Origin: Archegozetes longisetosus
Lineage: Eukaryota; Arthropoda; Arachnida; Sarcoptiformes; Trhypochthoniidae
NCBI GenBank assembly: GCA_018873245.2
Contig: JAEMBT020000003.1
Location: 5,165,843 to 5,229,842, forward strand
DNA length: 64,000 nt
Direction: 5' to 3'
Shown here: positions 37,609 to 50,290 of the stretch, piece after piece
Layout: each line of letters begins with the position of its first letter
Numbering within the stretch: position 1 is the stretch's first letter
The notes under the pieces: generated by a model
What the model was told of the DNA's origin: nothing
Databases searched by the model: none
What the model saw: the letters and a program-made list of their open reading frames with translations, nothing else
Made by a program: the position numbers and the translations under genes

Positions 37609-40462
37609 CTTGTATGATATACCTGTAAAGTGAGATTGATGCAGTTGAATCAGCAGGATTGTAGCTGTTATTGACGTTTTTAAGCGAAAAACTTTTCAAA
37701 GTACTAATGGCTTTTCCAGCCTATTCTTTTATGATTTTCGGTCACTTTCTTGTAACTAATGTATTTTTTTATTTCTGCTAAAAGCCAGAGGCTGTTGACA
37801 AAGTTTAAGCGTTGGATGACAGTTAAACAATACGTATTGAATCTAAAGGTAATGATGTAACTCACAAAGAAATGAAAAAATTCTCCACATCTTTTAAGTT
37901 CAAATATTTGGCCAATCAATCTGAGTAACATATAGTTCATTACTGGCAAATCGATTTCGTACGAGATACATATTTTTAGATTAATTATGTTTGTTTGAAA
38001 TTACAAATCATGTTTTGCTATACCAGATATGAGCTCAATGCATAAGTTTAAGTATGAATTGAAGTGAGGTTTATTGGTTTGATACATCGGATGTGTGTTT
38101 GTTTAGAAATGAAGTTTTAGATTTACAAGTTGCTCTATTCTCTTTGATATAATGCTTTAGTCGAACATGAAACTGTGCAAATGTGAAAACCTTGTTTCGA
38201 CGTTCATACTAGTTGTTTAACTCATTTAATGCCTATATTAATATATAAAGCGACAGAACATTTCAATAGAAAAATATGACTCGATCGGAACTAGAAACTC
38301 TAATTAACGAAGGCTAAGATAATATCAATAATTATTATTCTCGATTGAATTTCAGATTAGAAGACTCATATTCAAATATTAAAATTGCAGATTTGTAACG
38401 CCAATTTGGTAAAACTATTGGACAAAGACTCCCATGAATAAAGTTTTTGACACAAGTATTTCAATAAAGTTGACTATTTAGTAAAATTAATATTTTATTT
38501 TCAATACATCCATAATAAAATAATTTAGTTCCATATCTTTATCTATGCAATTATTGATTATTTTGAATAGAATTTGACTCTAAATTTTCATTCATAGCAC
38601 TAGTATTATGAATGTTATCAAACATAAAAAATTGAAAGAATAAAAAATAAGATGCAAATTAAAAAAGAATATGACAGTGAAGTTTCATAAGAAGAATGGT
38701 TTTGTTTAGGGCTTCGTATTTACTGAAGAAAGGAGATGAACGAAAGATGGAAGAGAAGTTAATCTGAGAAGCTTAGAGTAGTACAAGAGTTAAAAATTAC
38801 TAAATATAGATCTTGGCATTACAGTCCTATTTTGGCTTCAGTTCGATTTTGACTCAGTTATGTTGAGTTAGTCTAAATTTTTCAGTTTTCAGGATTGCTT
38901 TTTCACTTTCTCACTCAAATCCAATTTATAACAACTCTGGAAAAATGTTTATAAGTACCTGATTTTGCCAATTCTAGTCAAGTTTGCTGACATAAAGGTA
39001 AGCAAATCATATGCTCGTAAGTCAATTATTACTGATTTCATACTTTCATATCGCTAATGAAAGACGTGTTTATTTGCTTTTCGATGTTCAATTAACGAAA
39101 ATTAAGGCAATCGACTGAAGTTTTTTCAAATGGCTTTCATGTTTGAAGTAAAACAGAAGCACGTTTGTAATTCAAATTAAGTTAGAACAAGCTTTTTAAG
39201 CTTGCTTACAAACGACTTAACAAAAATGACCAAATTTAATCTTATAACAACAACATATATCAATCTTCAGTTTATTTGTACAGCTATGCTATCAAATTGT
39301 GATTAAGTTTTGTGTAATCCTTTTAAAAATAACCTAAGTATCAGAATAAGTTGCATTTTTCAATTAGGAAAACATTGAATTTTTTTCTGTTTTCCAACTG
39401 ATGAAATCTAGTTTTTGTCTCATAGTATTATTTTAGTCGAATATACTGCATAACTGTCCTATGATTCATGCAGTAGTAATGCAAAAAGTTGTCACTTCAA
39501 GTTAGACTTCTATCATTGTTCAAAATAAACCAGCTTCTAGTCAGTTAACTATTAAGTTTCAGAGAGATAATATTGTATTTGTCGTTTAAAGTTTAAGAAT
39601 TAAAATTGGCCCTTTCTTGTCTTTCAATTGAGCTGTAATTTGATAAGTATTAGAACTTGTGTCAAATTTTCAATAATGTTTGATTCTCGTAAAATATAAC
39701 GTTAATTGATAAGCCTCGCTATAAGACGTTTTTATAATAAGACATAAAAGTCAAGAGTAAAAAGATATGTAAAGATGTGGGAAAGTATAAGAATGCGTTA
39801 ATATACTGGGGACAAAAGATGAATTATTCATTAAGAGAGAGTGACTGTTTTGATTGATATTAATATACAGACATGTAAAACGTGGTTAGTTGTGAAACAA
39901 TTTTGCTCTTTACATATCTTTTCTCGATGGCTCGCAACATAACTTATTTTTAACTATCAATAGTACTACATAGTACTGTACTTTACTCAATCTAATCTGT
40001 TAAATAATCACTAACTGCATAGTAGATTTAAGTTTTCAAACACCCAAAAGATTAAATTTAAACAATTTGCTTGAGTGGAGAATAATTAGATATAAATTAT
40101 GGGTTAATATAAAGATTGTGGACGGCATAGCAAAGTGATGTAATGAGGAATATAACGATCGATTTAATGATAGAGACATTAATGGAGAAGGAACTGATGA
40201 AAAAAGTGTTTGGTAAACTGTTGAGAACATAATCAATTATTGTTTCATAATTAGTCTTCTGGAATGTGCGATCATAAAAGTTCTTATAATTGCTTTTGCA
40301 ATTAATTTATTAACTTCACTGCAGACTAAACTATTCGAGGGTTTAAACTTGATTCTAGAGATCTGTTGGCAACTAAAGCTATCTTTTGACTAGATATTAG
40401 ATAATTTGGGGCTAAAGCTTGAATCAAGAAACTCATATTGAAGTAAAGCTATCATTTGACTG

Positions 40463-41523
40463 ATGTCTCTCAAACACAAACATCTGTTCACTTTTCTCAA
40501 ATTTTGGGGTGAGTTAAATGTTTTTGAGGTAAAATATAAATGGATTTGCACTAGAATGAAAAGGTAATAATCTTGAGCCACAATTCTATTCAGATGCAAA
40601 TAACGATGGCATTCTTTCATGGGATGACTTCGTCCTATTGGCTGAAAGGTTTACAAAACTGCAAAGAAGAGGAAAATTGGAGAAAGAAGTGTTCGATCGA
40701 TGGAAAGCTATCTTTGAAAAATGGTGGAATGAATTAACTTCTTATGCCGATTATAACCACGTAATCAATTTTAGCCATCATCTAAACTATTATTAACATT
40801 ACCTTTTCTTCGAGGACACTGTTGTGGAATTTGATGAATGGCTTAAATTCTTTGAGACTTTGGGAAAGAACACGAAAAGTCATCAAGAGTTGCCTGAATT
40901 CTTGAAAACCTATCTGCACCTCTTTTTCTTGTGCAGCGATTATAATAGTAAGCCCTCTATAAGTCATTAACACATACTTTATTAGAGAGTTTAAAAGAAC
41001 TCAATTTTACTCAATTATTGTTCGCTCCCATTCTTCGGTTCTATTCTTCACTTCTATTCTTCGGTTCTGTAGAGAACACATTAATGTAAATCGAATTCAT
41101 TTACTCTGAATATTCTAATTGAAGTATTTTGCAGAAGACGGACTGTTCTGTTTGAAAGACTACAAGAAATACATAGCCAGTCTTCAGGTGGACACATCTA
41201 AAGCTGAAGAAAATTTCAAATATATGCTCAATGTATTTGACAAATGGCTCAAACTTTTATTTGATTAACTTAACTGTTGCCTGACTTGCACAGGAAGAAG
41301 ACATAGCGAATGGCAATGCGATGACATCCGATCGATTCAAGGATCTAGTTTATGACTTCTGGGTTTCTGGTGATCCAGAGAGGTATCAACTTTACACATT
41401 AGTCTCATTGATCAATGTCCATATGACAAGCTATCTCTTAATAGCAAAGGAAAGTACATATGCGGTCCATTCGATTCTGTCCCAATTGATGAATTGGAAA
41501 AGAAGATCAAAACTAAAGCTTGA
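40463..41523 (+). CDS. Calexcitin / sarcoplasmic calcium-binding protein-like EF-hand protein
   Basis: This is a cytosolic Ca2+-binding protein of the invertebrate SCP/calexcitin group, which buffers or senses Ca2+ in muscle and neurons. Exons: 40463-40508, 40594-40760, 40815-40947, 41135-41232, 41294-41382 and 41445-41523, giving 203 aa, the usual family size. EF1 has the loop DANNDGILSWDD (residues 16-27), EF2 has DYNHDTVVEFDE (68-79, with the canonical Glu at position 12) and EF3 has DYNKDGLFCLKD (113-124). EF1 and EF3 carry Asp instead of Glu at position 12, and the fourth hand is degenerate (about 147-158). The C-terminus GKYICGPFDS followed by VPIDELEKK is like calexcitins. The start is supported by an in-frame stop just upstream. 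EF1 and EF3 are completed only by splicing across introns, which supports the model. The exact subfamily is uncertain. Confidence 0.8.
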
Positions 41524-41791
41524 ACATAGGATAGAGTGACTGATAGATGAGTGTATTGCTCGCACCTGTATAGCCATTTTTGTTTTTAAGCCTTTAATCT
41601 TTAAGTTATATTAATATAGATTCTATTAATACCTTTTCTGAAGTAACTAACGTTTATGTTATATTGATTTTTCTATCAGTTTCACTTTTCTTTATGTTTA
41701 ACTTTTCTTTACATTTAACTTTCTTTATATTTCACTTTTTCTCTCTTGTATAAAACACTTTATTCTGATTTTTCAGATTCTTTTCAAATTC

Positions 41792-41797
41792 AATAAA
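41792..41797 (+). promoter_or_regulatory. Candidate polyadenylation signal for the EF-hand gene
   Basis: AATAAA lies about 270 nt after the stop codon. Confidence 0.4.
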
Positions 41798-42130
41798 ATT
41801 TTTCAGATTTCTCAAATGAAACACTTGAAAGCCAATAGAATGCTGAATATGTTAAGTTCTTATTGAATGTTTTGTTCTTTGTTCTAGTTTGAGACGTTCA
41901 ATCTAAGCAGGTTTAAAATAACCCAAATTTGTTAGATTTTAAATGTGAAAAGCATTTGTATGAAACCATAAAGCATATTTCTATTTTAAGACATTTTGTT
42001 CATTAATAAAGGTTTGTAATTGGGTTCAGAATCTAACTTAGATTCCAGAAGTGAGTTACACAAATGTGGAATAAGATGAACCTATCTTTTGTCGGCAGCC
42101 TCTCAACTCTCCTTCTGCGTAATTACAACT

Positions 42131-42178
42131 AACAGAATAAGTAACAGAATAAGTAACAGAATAAGTAACAGAATAAGT
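42131..42178. repeat. 12-bp tandem repeat, four copies
   Basis: The unit aacagaataagt is repeated four times without change. Confidence 0.9.
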
Positions 42179-43353
42179 AATCCCTAAAACTCTATTCAAG
42201 TATCAAATTCGATAAGTTTTGACAAATCTCATTTGTCGTCATTTGCTTTGATTGTATTTTGAAAAATGAATTTTTTAGGTTATTATCATTTGATTGGATT
42301 GATTATCCTCAACAATGGTATTCTAAGTTTTTGAAAGTATCAAATTTCAAATTTTTGCTATCCTCCAAACTGAATGAGATGAAAACGAGTAAATCTTATG
42401 ACTTGTAGAGAGATGAAAGTTTCTTAAATAAAGTGGAAAGTAACTAATATGAGAGTTTCAACTAGATCTTCACAAACGAAACTTTGAGTGTGATCAGAGC
42501 CACGTTTTTTTCAAACGATATGTTATACTTTAGTTTAGAGAAATAGTTTCTCACATCTGAGCAGCGATTAAGTGCGATGTAGTTCGTCTTATGATTGTAC
42601 AGTTGATTGAAGAAATGTGGACAACTTTTTTGAAGATATATACTTACCTGTAAAGCACTCTTGTGTGCTATATAGTGCTATTTGATGCTAGACATGAAAG
42701 TATATATTTTAGATTTTCGCGAAACTTTCTGAATAGAGTGTAGGCGTGAGACTAGTTTGAATAGATGTTTTTAGATACTAAAAATGTATATTTATTTCTG
42801 GGAACTTTGGCTCCCAAAAAGCACATCTGTTCGAATAAGTATTTGAACTAGATGATTTTTCTTACGTTAATACTTAACATTGACAATTATTTACATAAAT
42901 CAGAAATTAATTAACTTCTTTATATAACTTTATGATTTACTACTACTTTGATGATAATTTTGTTGACAATCTTTGGCCAAACAAATTATAGTTTAAGGAA
43001 TTAGTGGAAACTATTTAACATAAAATATGCTTTGAATTAACGTTTATATACATAATAAGCTCAATAACGCATATATTCATATTTAAGAGCTTTGATAATG
43101 ATTAATTAATTAATGACTATAATTGAAATATTTAAGTTTTCACAGATTAGCGGCCATTCAAAGACATTAAAGCCGTCTAATAATGTTGATTCTAAATACA
43201 TTATAACAAGACCTAATAGAATGTAAGAGTTTTACAGTCACTTAAAACAGAGAAAATCAAATTATCAACAACTAGACTGTATGTACATATGATGATAACT
43301 TGTTAATGAGATGGACCAAACCAACCAGCTTTCAATTATTACATGCATGTATC

Positions 43354-43359
43354 TTTATT
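43354..43359 (-). promoter_or_regulatory. Candidate polyadenylation signal for the muscarinic receptor
   Basis: AATAAA on the minus strand lies about 155 nt after the receptor stop codon. Confidence 0.4.
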
Positions 43360-43511
43360 AAAATGATAAGTGAAGCTCAAAGTTGATGGAAAGCTTAGAT
43401 AACTATTGAAGCTATAAATAAGTTCGATCATTGGTAACAGGTATGTGTTGCTCTACTGTAGTCCCAGTTTTCAATCTAAATATATCTGGCGATTACATAT
43501 TGCAAAACTCA

Positions 43512-45851
43512 TTAAGTCCTGTGTAAGTCTCCGCGCAATACTCTAACGAAGGCTTTCTTGAACTGCTGGTTCATTAGCGCATAACAAAATGGATTGAGTG
43601 GACTGTAAGCAAATAAATCAATTTGATTGTGAGTCATTTAGGGACGGTGTTCAACGATCAATTACTAACCTATTAGCATAACATAGAAAATATGTGAAAT
43701 AAAATAAATGCCGGTTCACGCATCCATTTATTCGATCGGTGCAAAAGCCTTCAACCAATGCCGCGATGTGATACGGAGTCCAACAGATCACGAAAGCCCC
43801 CAAAATAAACGATATTGTTCTCAATGCTTTTCTAGCCCTATTCTCAGACTTTGACTTCTGTCGCTTCTCTTTCTTTCTTCGTCCGGTTCTTATTCTCTTA
43901 CTTAAAGACACAACTAATGGAGTTTTATTCATATCCACTTCATTACTTCCAACATTTGGATTCGTTGGACTAGCCGGACATTCCTTATTTGTAGCCGAAG
44001 AATAAGCTGAAGCACTGGAATGCTCGTTATCTATAATTGGCTGTAACTCATCAGCTTTTGTTATACGAGTTGTAGTTTTAGAGTTGTTCGTCAAATTACA
44101 ATCGACGTAAGTGGTGACCATTCCTGTGGGACTCGTGCGCTTACACCCATTGCCATCCACATTAATAGCTGACGACTTATTATTAACTTTTTCGTCTCCG
44201 TTTGGCGAGCAAATCACAGCCACTGAAACACTTGTTGGATTGCGGATTTGTTTGGGATTAGTATTTGATTCGAACTGATGTGAAGCGCCACTTTCTTCAA
44301 TCATGCAATCGCTTGGTTTGGGAGATTCCAGCGCTAAAGTACTGCTTTCTTGATCAATAAATCCGAGTTCGTTTGACTCCATTGGAACGGATGGCTCTTC
44401 GTTGACGATAGGTTTGATGTCTAGAGTCGACGGCGGTTCAGGCCTTCGATGGCTATTGTTAGTGATTGGTACTGTTTCTACAGTGCATGAACTATCGTTT
44501 TGATTATGATTATGATTTAGTTGAGAATCTAAATTGGTTTCTATCTTCGAATTGGTATTGGTTTTAGTGCTACACAAGCAATTGTTATCTTTAGTTAAAT
44601 TCAAAGGTGCGATTAGATCTAGTTTAGTCGCAGTTATAATTGGAGATCTTGGTATTAGTGCTGTAATAGTTGTTTGTGGTTGGATTATTGCTTCGATTCC
44701 TGTATTCCTTTTGCTAGTATTCGATGAGTTCTTCTGCTTTCCAGCTTTAGTGGCTTTGGGAGCTTTAGATTTGACTTTAGGTTTTACTTGAACTGATTGT
44801 TGTGTTGGAGGCGACTCTTCATCAGAGTCAAAAATAGGAGAACTAGATCTATCCTGATCTGAGTTGTCTTTCTTATCGTTGAAAGTTGTCTCTAAGTTTT
44901 TGCTCGCATTTTGAGTGCCAATCGTGTCCTGATGGTCGTTCACAGTAGAAGATACATGAAGACTCTGTTGCCCTTTAGGCTTGTCCTGACTCAATAGTGT
45001 GCTCTGAGTTTTCGAAATCACAATTCCTGGCTTGGAGTCACTTGGCCGACTCATCGAGACCAGTGTCTGCATCTTCTTTTGTTTGGCCTCTGCCTTTTTG
45101 GCCATATCACTAGCAGTCTTATAGATACCTCCGTAAAGAATAAAGAGCACGATAATAGTTACATAAAAATAGCCAATAATAAGAGATGTGTTGAAAACGG
45201 GATTTTTGAGAAACTGAACCGCACATTCATATGGTTCTAATTCACGTTTACCAATAAAATGTTCCCAACCCATTATACTAATAAAGAATACAAGAAAGGG
45301 AACGATCCAAGTGATGGTAACCATCCACAAAACTTTTTCTTTGTGCGCCAATTCCTATATTTGGCAGCAATTTTGACAGAACAATATCTATCGACAGTTA
45401 TGAGAAGAACAGTATAAATGGAAACAAGACATACGGTGTGATCAGTTGCGAGCCATAAGTCACAAGGGATGGCACCCAATTCCCAGCGACCCATGAGCTC
45501 GTATACGGCATAAAATGGCATTGATATGATTCCAATAAATAAATCAGACACAGCCAAAGAGCAAATAAAGTAATTACTTGGCTGTCGAATAGCTCTTTCG
45601 ACGAAGAACGCAGTCAGCACTAGAATGTTACCTAAAACTGTGATTATGATACATAAACCTATACATGTGGCTATAAAAATGGTTTGCCATAAATTGAATG
45701 GTAGTCGCCATTCATCAACATCTTGCCGCCCAGAAGACTCATTTGACCAGTTGCTCGTCACACTCGATATATTGACTGCTATTATAGACACATTGACACC
45801 GAGTCCAATTGAGATGTTTGTTGACGAAATGTTACTGCTGTCAGAATCCAT
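43512..45851 (-). CDS. mAChR-B-like: Muscarinic acetylcholine receptor, arthropod type-B-like (single-base frameshift)
   Basis: This is a class A GPCR for acetylcholine. Two coding exons, 45851-43670 and 43602-43512, give 757 aa once one missing base is allowed for. The N-terminus (1-50) has six N-glycosylation sequons. TM1 (about 55-80) has [12 protein letters not shown]2 has LAVSDLFIG, and TM3 has [15 protein letters not shown] with the amine-binding Asp137 and DRY at 154-156. TM4 and TM5 follow, then a polar third intracellular loop of about 340 residues. TM6 is [11 protein letters not shown] and TM7 is [16 protein letters not shown], which is formed across the intron. The tail is [13 protein letters not shown]. 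The frame breaks in intracellular loop 2, after YRNWRTKK, at a T5 run (45334-45338, plus strand). One more base joins it to [14 protein letters not shown]. The rest of the protein is intact, so the gene is probably functional. The type-B assignment rests on TM3 and loop 2 resemblance. Confidence 0.94.
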
Positions 45852-46026
45852 GTTCTAATCTTAACTTTAGTGCAACTTTTATGTATCAACTTATATATGA
45901 TATTAATGATGTTTCAGATGAACAAAACTGATAGAGTTGAATTGCTTACGTTAAATACATTTATATTTCGATATTTTAATCTTCCACTATATGTGTACGT
46001 CTTTATGTTTATAATAGAAGTGATAA

Positions 46027-46047
46027 ATATTCACATTATGTGAATAT
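46027..46047. repeat. Perfect 21-bp palindrome
   Basis: Two 10-nt arms (atattcacat / atgtgaatat) are fully complementary around a single central base, 176 bp upstream of the muscarinic receptor ATG. Confidence 0.8.
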
Positions 46048-49000
46048 ATAATATGGTAAATCACAAGTGATAGACATGTGTAACACTTTCAGCGAAGATC
46101 AGACTATTCTCAGCAAAGAGACATTTTTGATGCTATTTAGAGACATTTTCATGGTATTTAAATACTAGATTTTGCGTTTTATTTTCCATAGAGGAACAGC
46201 ATGATATCGCAAAGACCGATGGCGTTTTCCTGTGAATAAAGCATTAGAATAGCCATTAAGACTGCTATGCAAATATTGCTTAAGGGACTAGCAAATCATC
46301 TAATGTAATTCAACACTGTTCAAACTCCAATACTTTCATTCTAGCTCTAACTAGTGTACTATCGCAAACTGGATCAAATCATGTTACTAATCGTATACTT
46401 GTTCCTTTTCAATATATTATCTAGAATCTACTTTAGTGCTTCTAAAAATAATTCATCTATCAAATTGTTTTAATCGACTTGGATTTAGCATTGAATAAGT
46501 TATGAGCATATTATCCATTCAAGTACTATTATCCAATCAAACATTTAGGTCAAACTTTTAATCTTTTAAAACAATTTGATAGACTTTTTGTTCAATCAAA
46601 TGTCAGTTTGTTTCGGATGAATCTAAGTTGTTGAATATGAAATCAATCTTGAAATTATCAGAACCAATAGACACCTATAACCCACTAGTGAGCCTTTAGT
46701 TTAGTTTAGATATTTTGCTCAAACGCTGTAAGTTTGTTACTTCAGTAAAAGCGTGCAGTTCAGTGAAATATTAATTAAACCTCGATATCATATTACACTT
46801 ATGCTTGTATATTTAGATACTTCGTATCCTAACTAATACTAAGACTGCTTGAAGGATCAAATTCTAGTTAATCAATGTTTGAATAAGGACTCGGATCAAT
46901 TGAACTTTAACTAAAAAATTTGTCTTCTTCTATTCATAAGAAAATCAAACTTCCAAATACAAAGTTTTATTACTAAAATTCTTCACTAATAACAAAATAC
47001 CAACAGTAAGTTTCTCAACAATTTCATCTTTTCGGCATAGAAACTCTAGAAAAAGGTAAAACATGACTGAAGAGAATATCTGAATCAGAGTTTAGTTGGG
47101 GCTTAAGCGTATGAGATAGTAATTTATAGGCAAATATTTATAGAAGATAAGAGTGACGTTTGTATTTATAGGATGAGAGCTAATACAGGTAAAGCACTAT
47201 TACGCATTGTCACTTGAATTAAGATTTATAAAGTATTTATAGTCAACATCAATTCGACTAACATCCACATCAGCTTCAAGACTTGCTTACAATCTTGCTT
47301 ACCTTGTTCGCTCTCCCTAAAAGCAACTTTATCGTCTAAAAGCTCGTCTCAATCAGAAATTATTGTTTAAACATGTTTGAGAGCTGATCAAAATCCGCTA
47401 CTCTGTTTCAGACAATTCGAAACTCAATGTGAAATTTAGCAAACAAGTAATAAAATGTTGTAATCTGAGAGTTCACTAACAAAAAGCATATTTACTTATG
47501 TTAAAATGGATTGAATTAAGATTTTTTATTCAATTCCAACAGGATTGTGCGGTATCTAAACACTATCAAATAAACATTGATTCTCAGTATGTCTTAGTTG
47601 AAAAATTGGATTTGAATGGCTATTGAAACAGAAAACTGTATCTTTTCTCGTTCATTGAGCCTATTTATGATTTGGGTCATGTTATCACTAAAACTTTTTT
47701 GGCTAAAGTTTTAATCTCGAGAGAGGTTTTGTAACAAAACAATGCAGTAGTAAGTGAAACAATATGAAACTTTGAAGGAAGAGTAAGAAGGCAAAAGTTC
47801 GATTCCGAATATTATTGAGCTTCACTGCCTCCAAGCTATTAACATCAGTTTAAGTTTTAAGCGCCGATCACATCACACAGATTTAGTGTTGTCTTTTGGG
47901 AGTATTGTAAGAATTTGAAGATTGACAATGACTGTAGCATTACTTATCGCAATTTACAATACTCTACAGATTGTGTAAGATTGTAAGCTCAATACTACAA
48001 ATCCACTTCCCTTTTTAAGTTTCTTCTGGATAAAATCTTAATAAATAAAACCTCTTATCGTTAATAATCTAAAATAAACAAAGTACTTTACTAATAGTAT
48101 GCCAAATTATAGCTTGTTACGAAATACATTTCTAGGCTTTAGTCAAGTTGGGAATAGTATTGAGTATTATGCAATTCAACACTAAATATAGCTCGACAAT
48201 CTTTAGACACTCGGTTATTGAATGTTTAATGATTAATTTGATTATTTGCTATTTGGTAGAAGTGAAACTTATATTGGGTTAGAAGCAAATTAAGTTGAAT
48301 CATTTAAATAAAATATATGCCATAGAAACATTGCACTCTATTAAAGAGTTGTTGCCACTTCACATAACTCGCAGTGAATCGTCAACTTTCTATATGCTAG
48401 TTATGATTGACAAAATTTAAAAAACCATTATTATAGAGTCTCAACTTTCCCGTGAGGTTTACGCTTTGAATTTATGCTTTCAATTTTTCCATTATGACAT
48501 TCTCTCAAGCAAAATCTCATCAAATAGAATTTGAATACAATAAAGAAATCAACTATTCGTCTTGCTTTCAATTCATCTTGTCTTCAGTTTGATCTGGCAA
48601 ATCCATCAAAATATCAGCTCAATTTATAAGTTATCAAATTTCTATCCTCTCTTACTGTTCAATTGACCGCTGACTGCTTTTCATCAACTTCAGACATGAA
48701 TGGATCGGCGCTCAGCTCCATTTATAGTGAATGATCTTTTTGTACGTTTGAGGCCACTTTTGTGCGACTAGAGTCTCATTATTTTCTAGTCGTCTTCATT
48801 AGAAGTTGAGAAAGTAAACCCAAAAAGTCGTTTCGCTAACTTTCTATTTGTTGATTTAGTCGTCAAGAAAATAAGTTTGAAAAACTTTTTCTTCTAAACT
48901 GGTTTAGAAAAGTTTTAGAAGCAATCATATTGATTACTATTAGTATACGCAAAAAAGACAAATGAAATCAGTAATATGTACAAATTTGAAAATAATGATT

Positions 49001-50240
49001 CAATTTTTATGTTGGCATCAATACAGTTACAGATATTCTAATTATCGTAAAGCCTCAATGCAATACGTGATTTTAAACATTATATCCAATAAAAAGCATC
49101 ATGTAAAGCTATACGAAAAAGAAATCACTTTGAATAATTATTTTTTATAAATTTCACGAGACAATAGATTGAATATGAAGTATCGAAGTATACATAAATT
49201 TCAGTTTTACTGCAATAATCAATAATAAATAAGCTGGCACTGAAAAGTGACCACCATATATGACCATGATTAATTGAATGAGAAAAAATCACTTAAAAGC
49301 TTAATAAATGAAACTTTAATCTGTTAGTCACAAATTTGATCTATAAAGCTCTAATTGATCTCTAAATTGGCTTGATTAATCTAAAGTGTAATTAATATGA
49401 TTGATAAATAACCATGGATGGACTGTTTGAAGCAGAGCGATAAGTTGTTTTCAATTATGTGACTAAATTATAAATTGTGTTAAACTTGAACAAATTCTGA
49501 TTGAGCTCCAATGAAAATCCAAATATTGATTGATTTTATGCCTTCTGAACTGTGGCTACAAATTTGACAAAACCTCTTAGAGCACATAAAGATATGAGAC
49601 ATGACTCAGAACATACGTTTAGAAAGTATTTTGAGAGAAAAAGGAATCGAGTTTTATGGACATGAGAAACTTGATCGATACATGATCTGTTTGACTTGTT
49701 TTAAGAAAACACAACTGTTCTAATCTGTGAATTACGATTTTTTCAGCCCAATTCATCATTTTTTTGATACAATTTTCCAGATTGTACAGAAATTCATTGT
49801 AAAGATCAATAAATTTGTCTGAAAATGTTTAACGTTGCATTTGGTGGCATTTCTAGAGTAAACATTGAAGGATTGCTATACAGTTTGAAACATAGTCTTA
49901 TGTTTGCCATTGCGAGTAAAACAAAAGATCGGAGTATTGAGAGTATCGTCGGCGTAATAAAATATACTATTCTATTCATTCATACAGTCTATGGCATAAT
50001 ATTAGGCATTGAAACCCATAAAATCTAATCAAGTTTTGTTATTGTGGAACAAGTCATGAAAAATATGCTGAGATTGAGCGTTGATAGGATGATAGCCACT
50101 GTTATTGCATTGTGATGACAATGCATTTATAGCATGAACACTATTTGAGTGCGTCAAGTATTTTGAATGCCATACATGCACAACTCTGGACCAATCTTAT
50201 CGCTTTAGCACCACTGAACAGATAAACTTAGCACAGATTC

Positions 50241-50290
50241 AGAGACTTTCAGAGACTTTCAGAGACTTTCAGAGACTTTCAGAAACTTTC
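50241..50290. repeat. 10-bp tandem repeat, about five copies
   Basis: The unit agagactttc occurs four times exactly, followed by one copy with a single change. Confidence 0.9.

Larger units (their letters stand above)
37172..40462. other. AT-rich spacer between chimaerin and the EF-hand gene
   Basis: The spacer contains the chimaerin 3' UTR, a three-copy 16-bp tandem repeat (37315-37362) and otherwise unstructured AT-rich DNA. ORFs such as 37704-37949 have no recognisable similarity. Confidence 0.5.
41524..43353. other. Convergent 3' spacer, EF-hand gene / muscarinic receptor
   Basis: AT-rich DNA between the ends of two converging genes. It contains a polyadenylation signal for the EF-hand gene (41792-41797) and a 12-bp tandem repeat (42131-42178). 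No coding exon was recognised. Confidence 0.5.

Noticed and set aside
44534-44791. An 85-codon plus-strand ORF within the muscarinic receptor region.
   Set aside because: It is the antisense shadow of the third intracellular loop coding sequence.
47790-47815. A T-loop-like string (gttcgattcc) suggesting a tRNA gene.
   Set aside because: The flanking bases cannot form a T-stem, and no acceptor stem, D-arm or anticodon arm fits around it.
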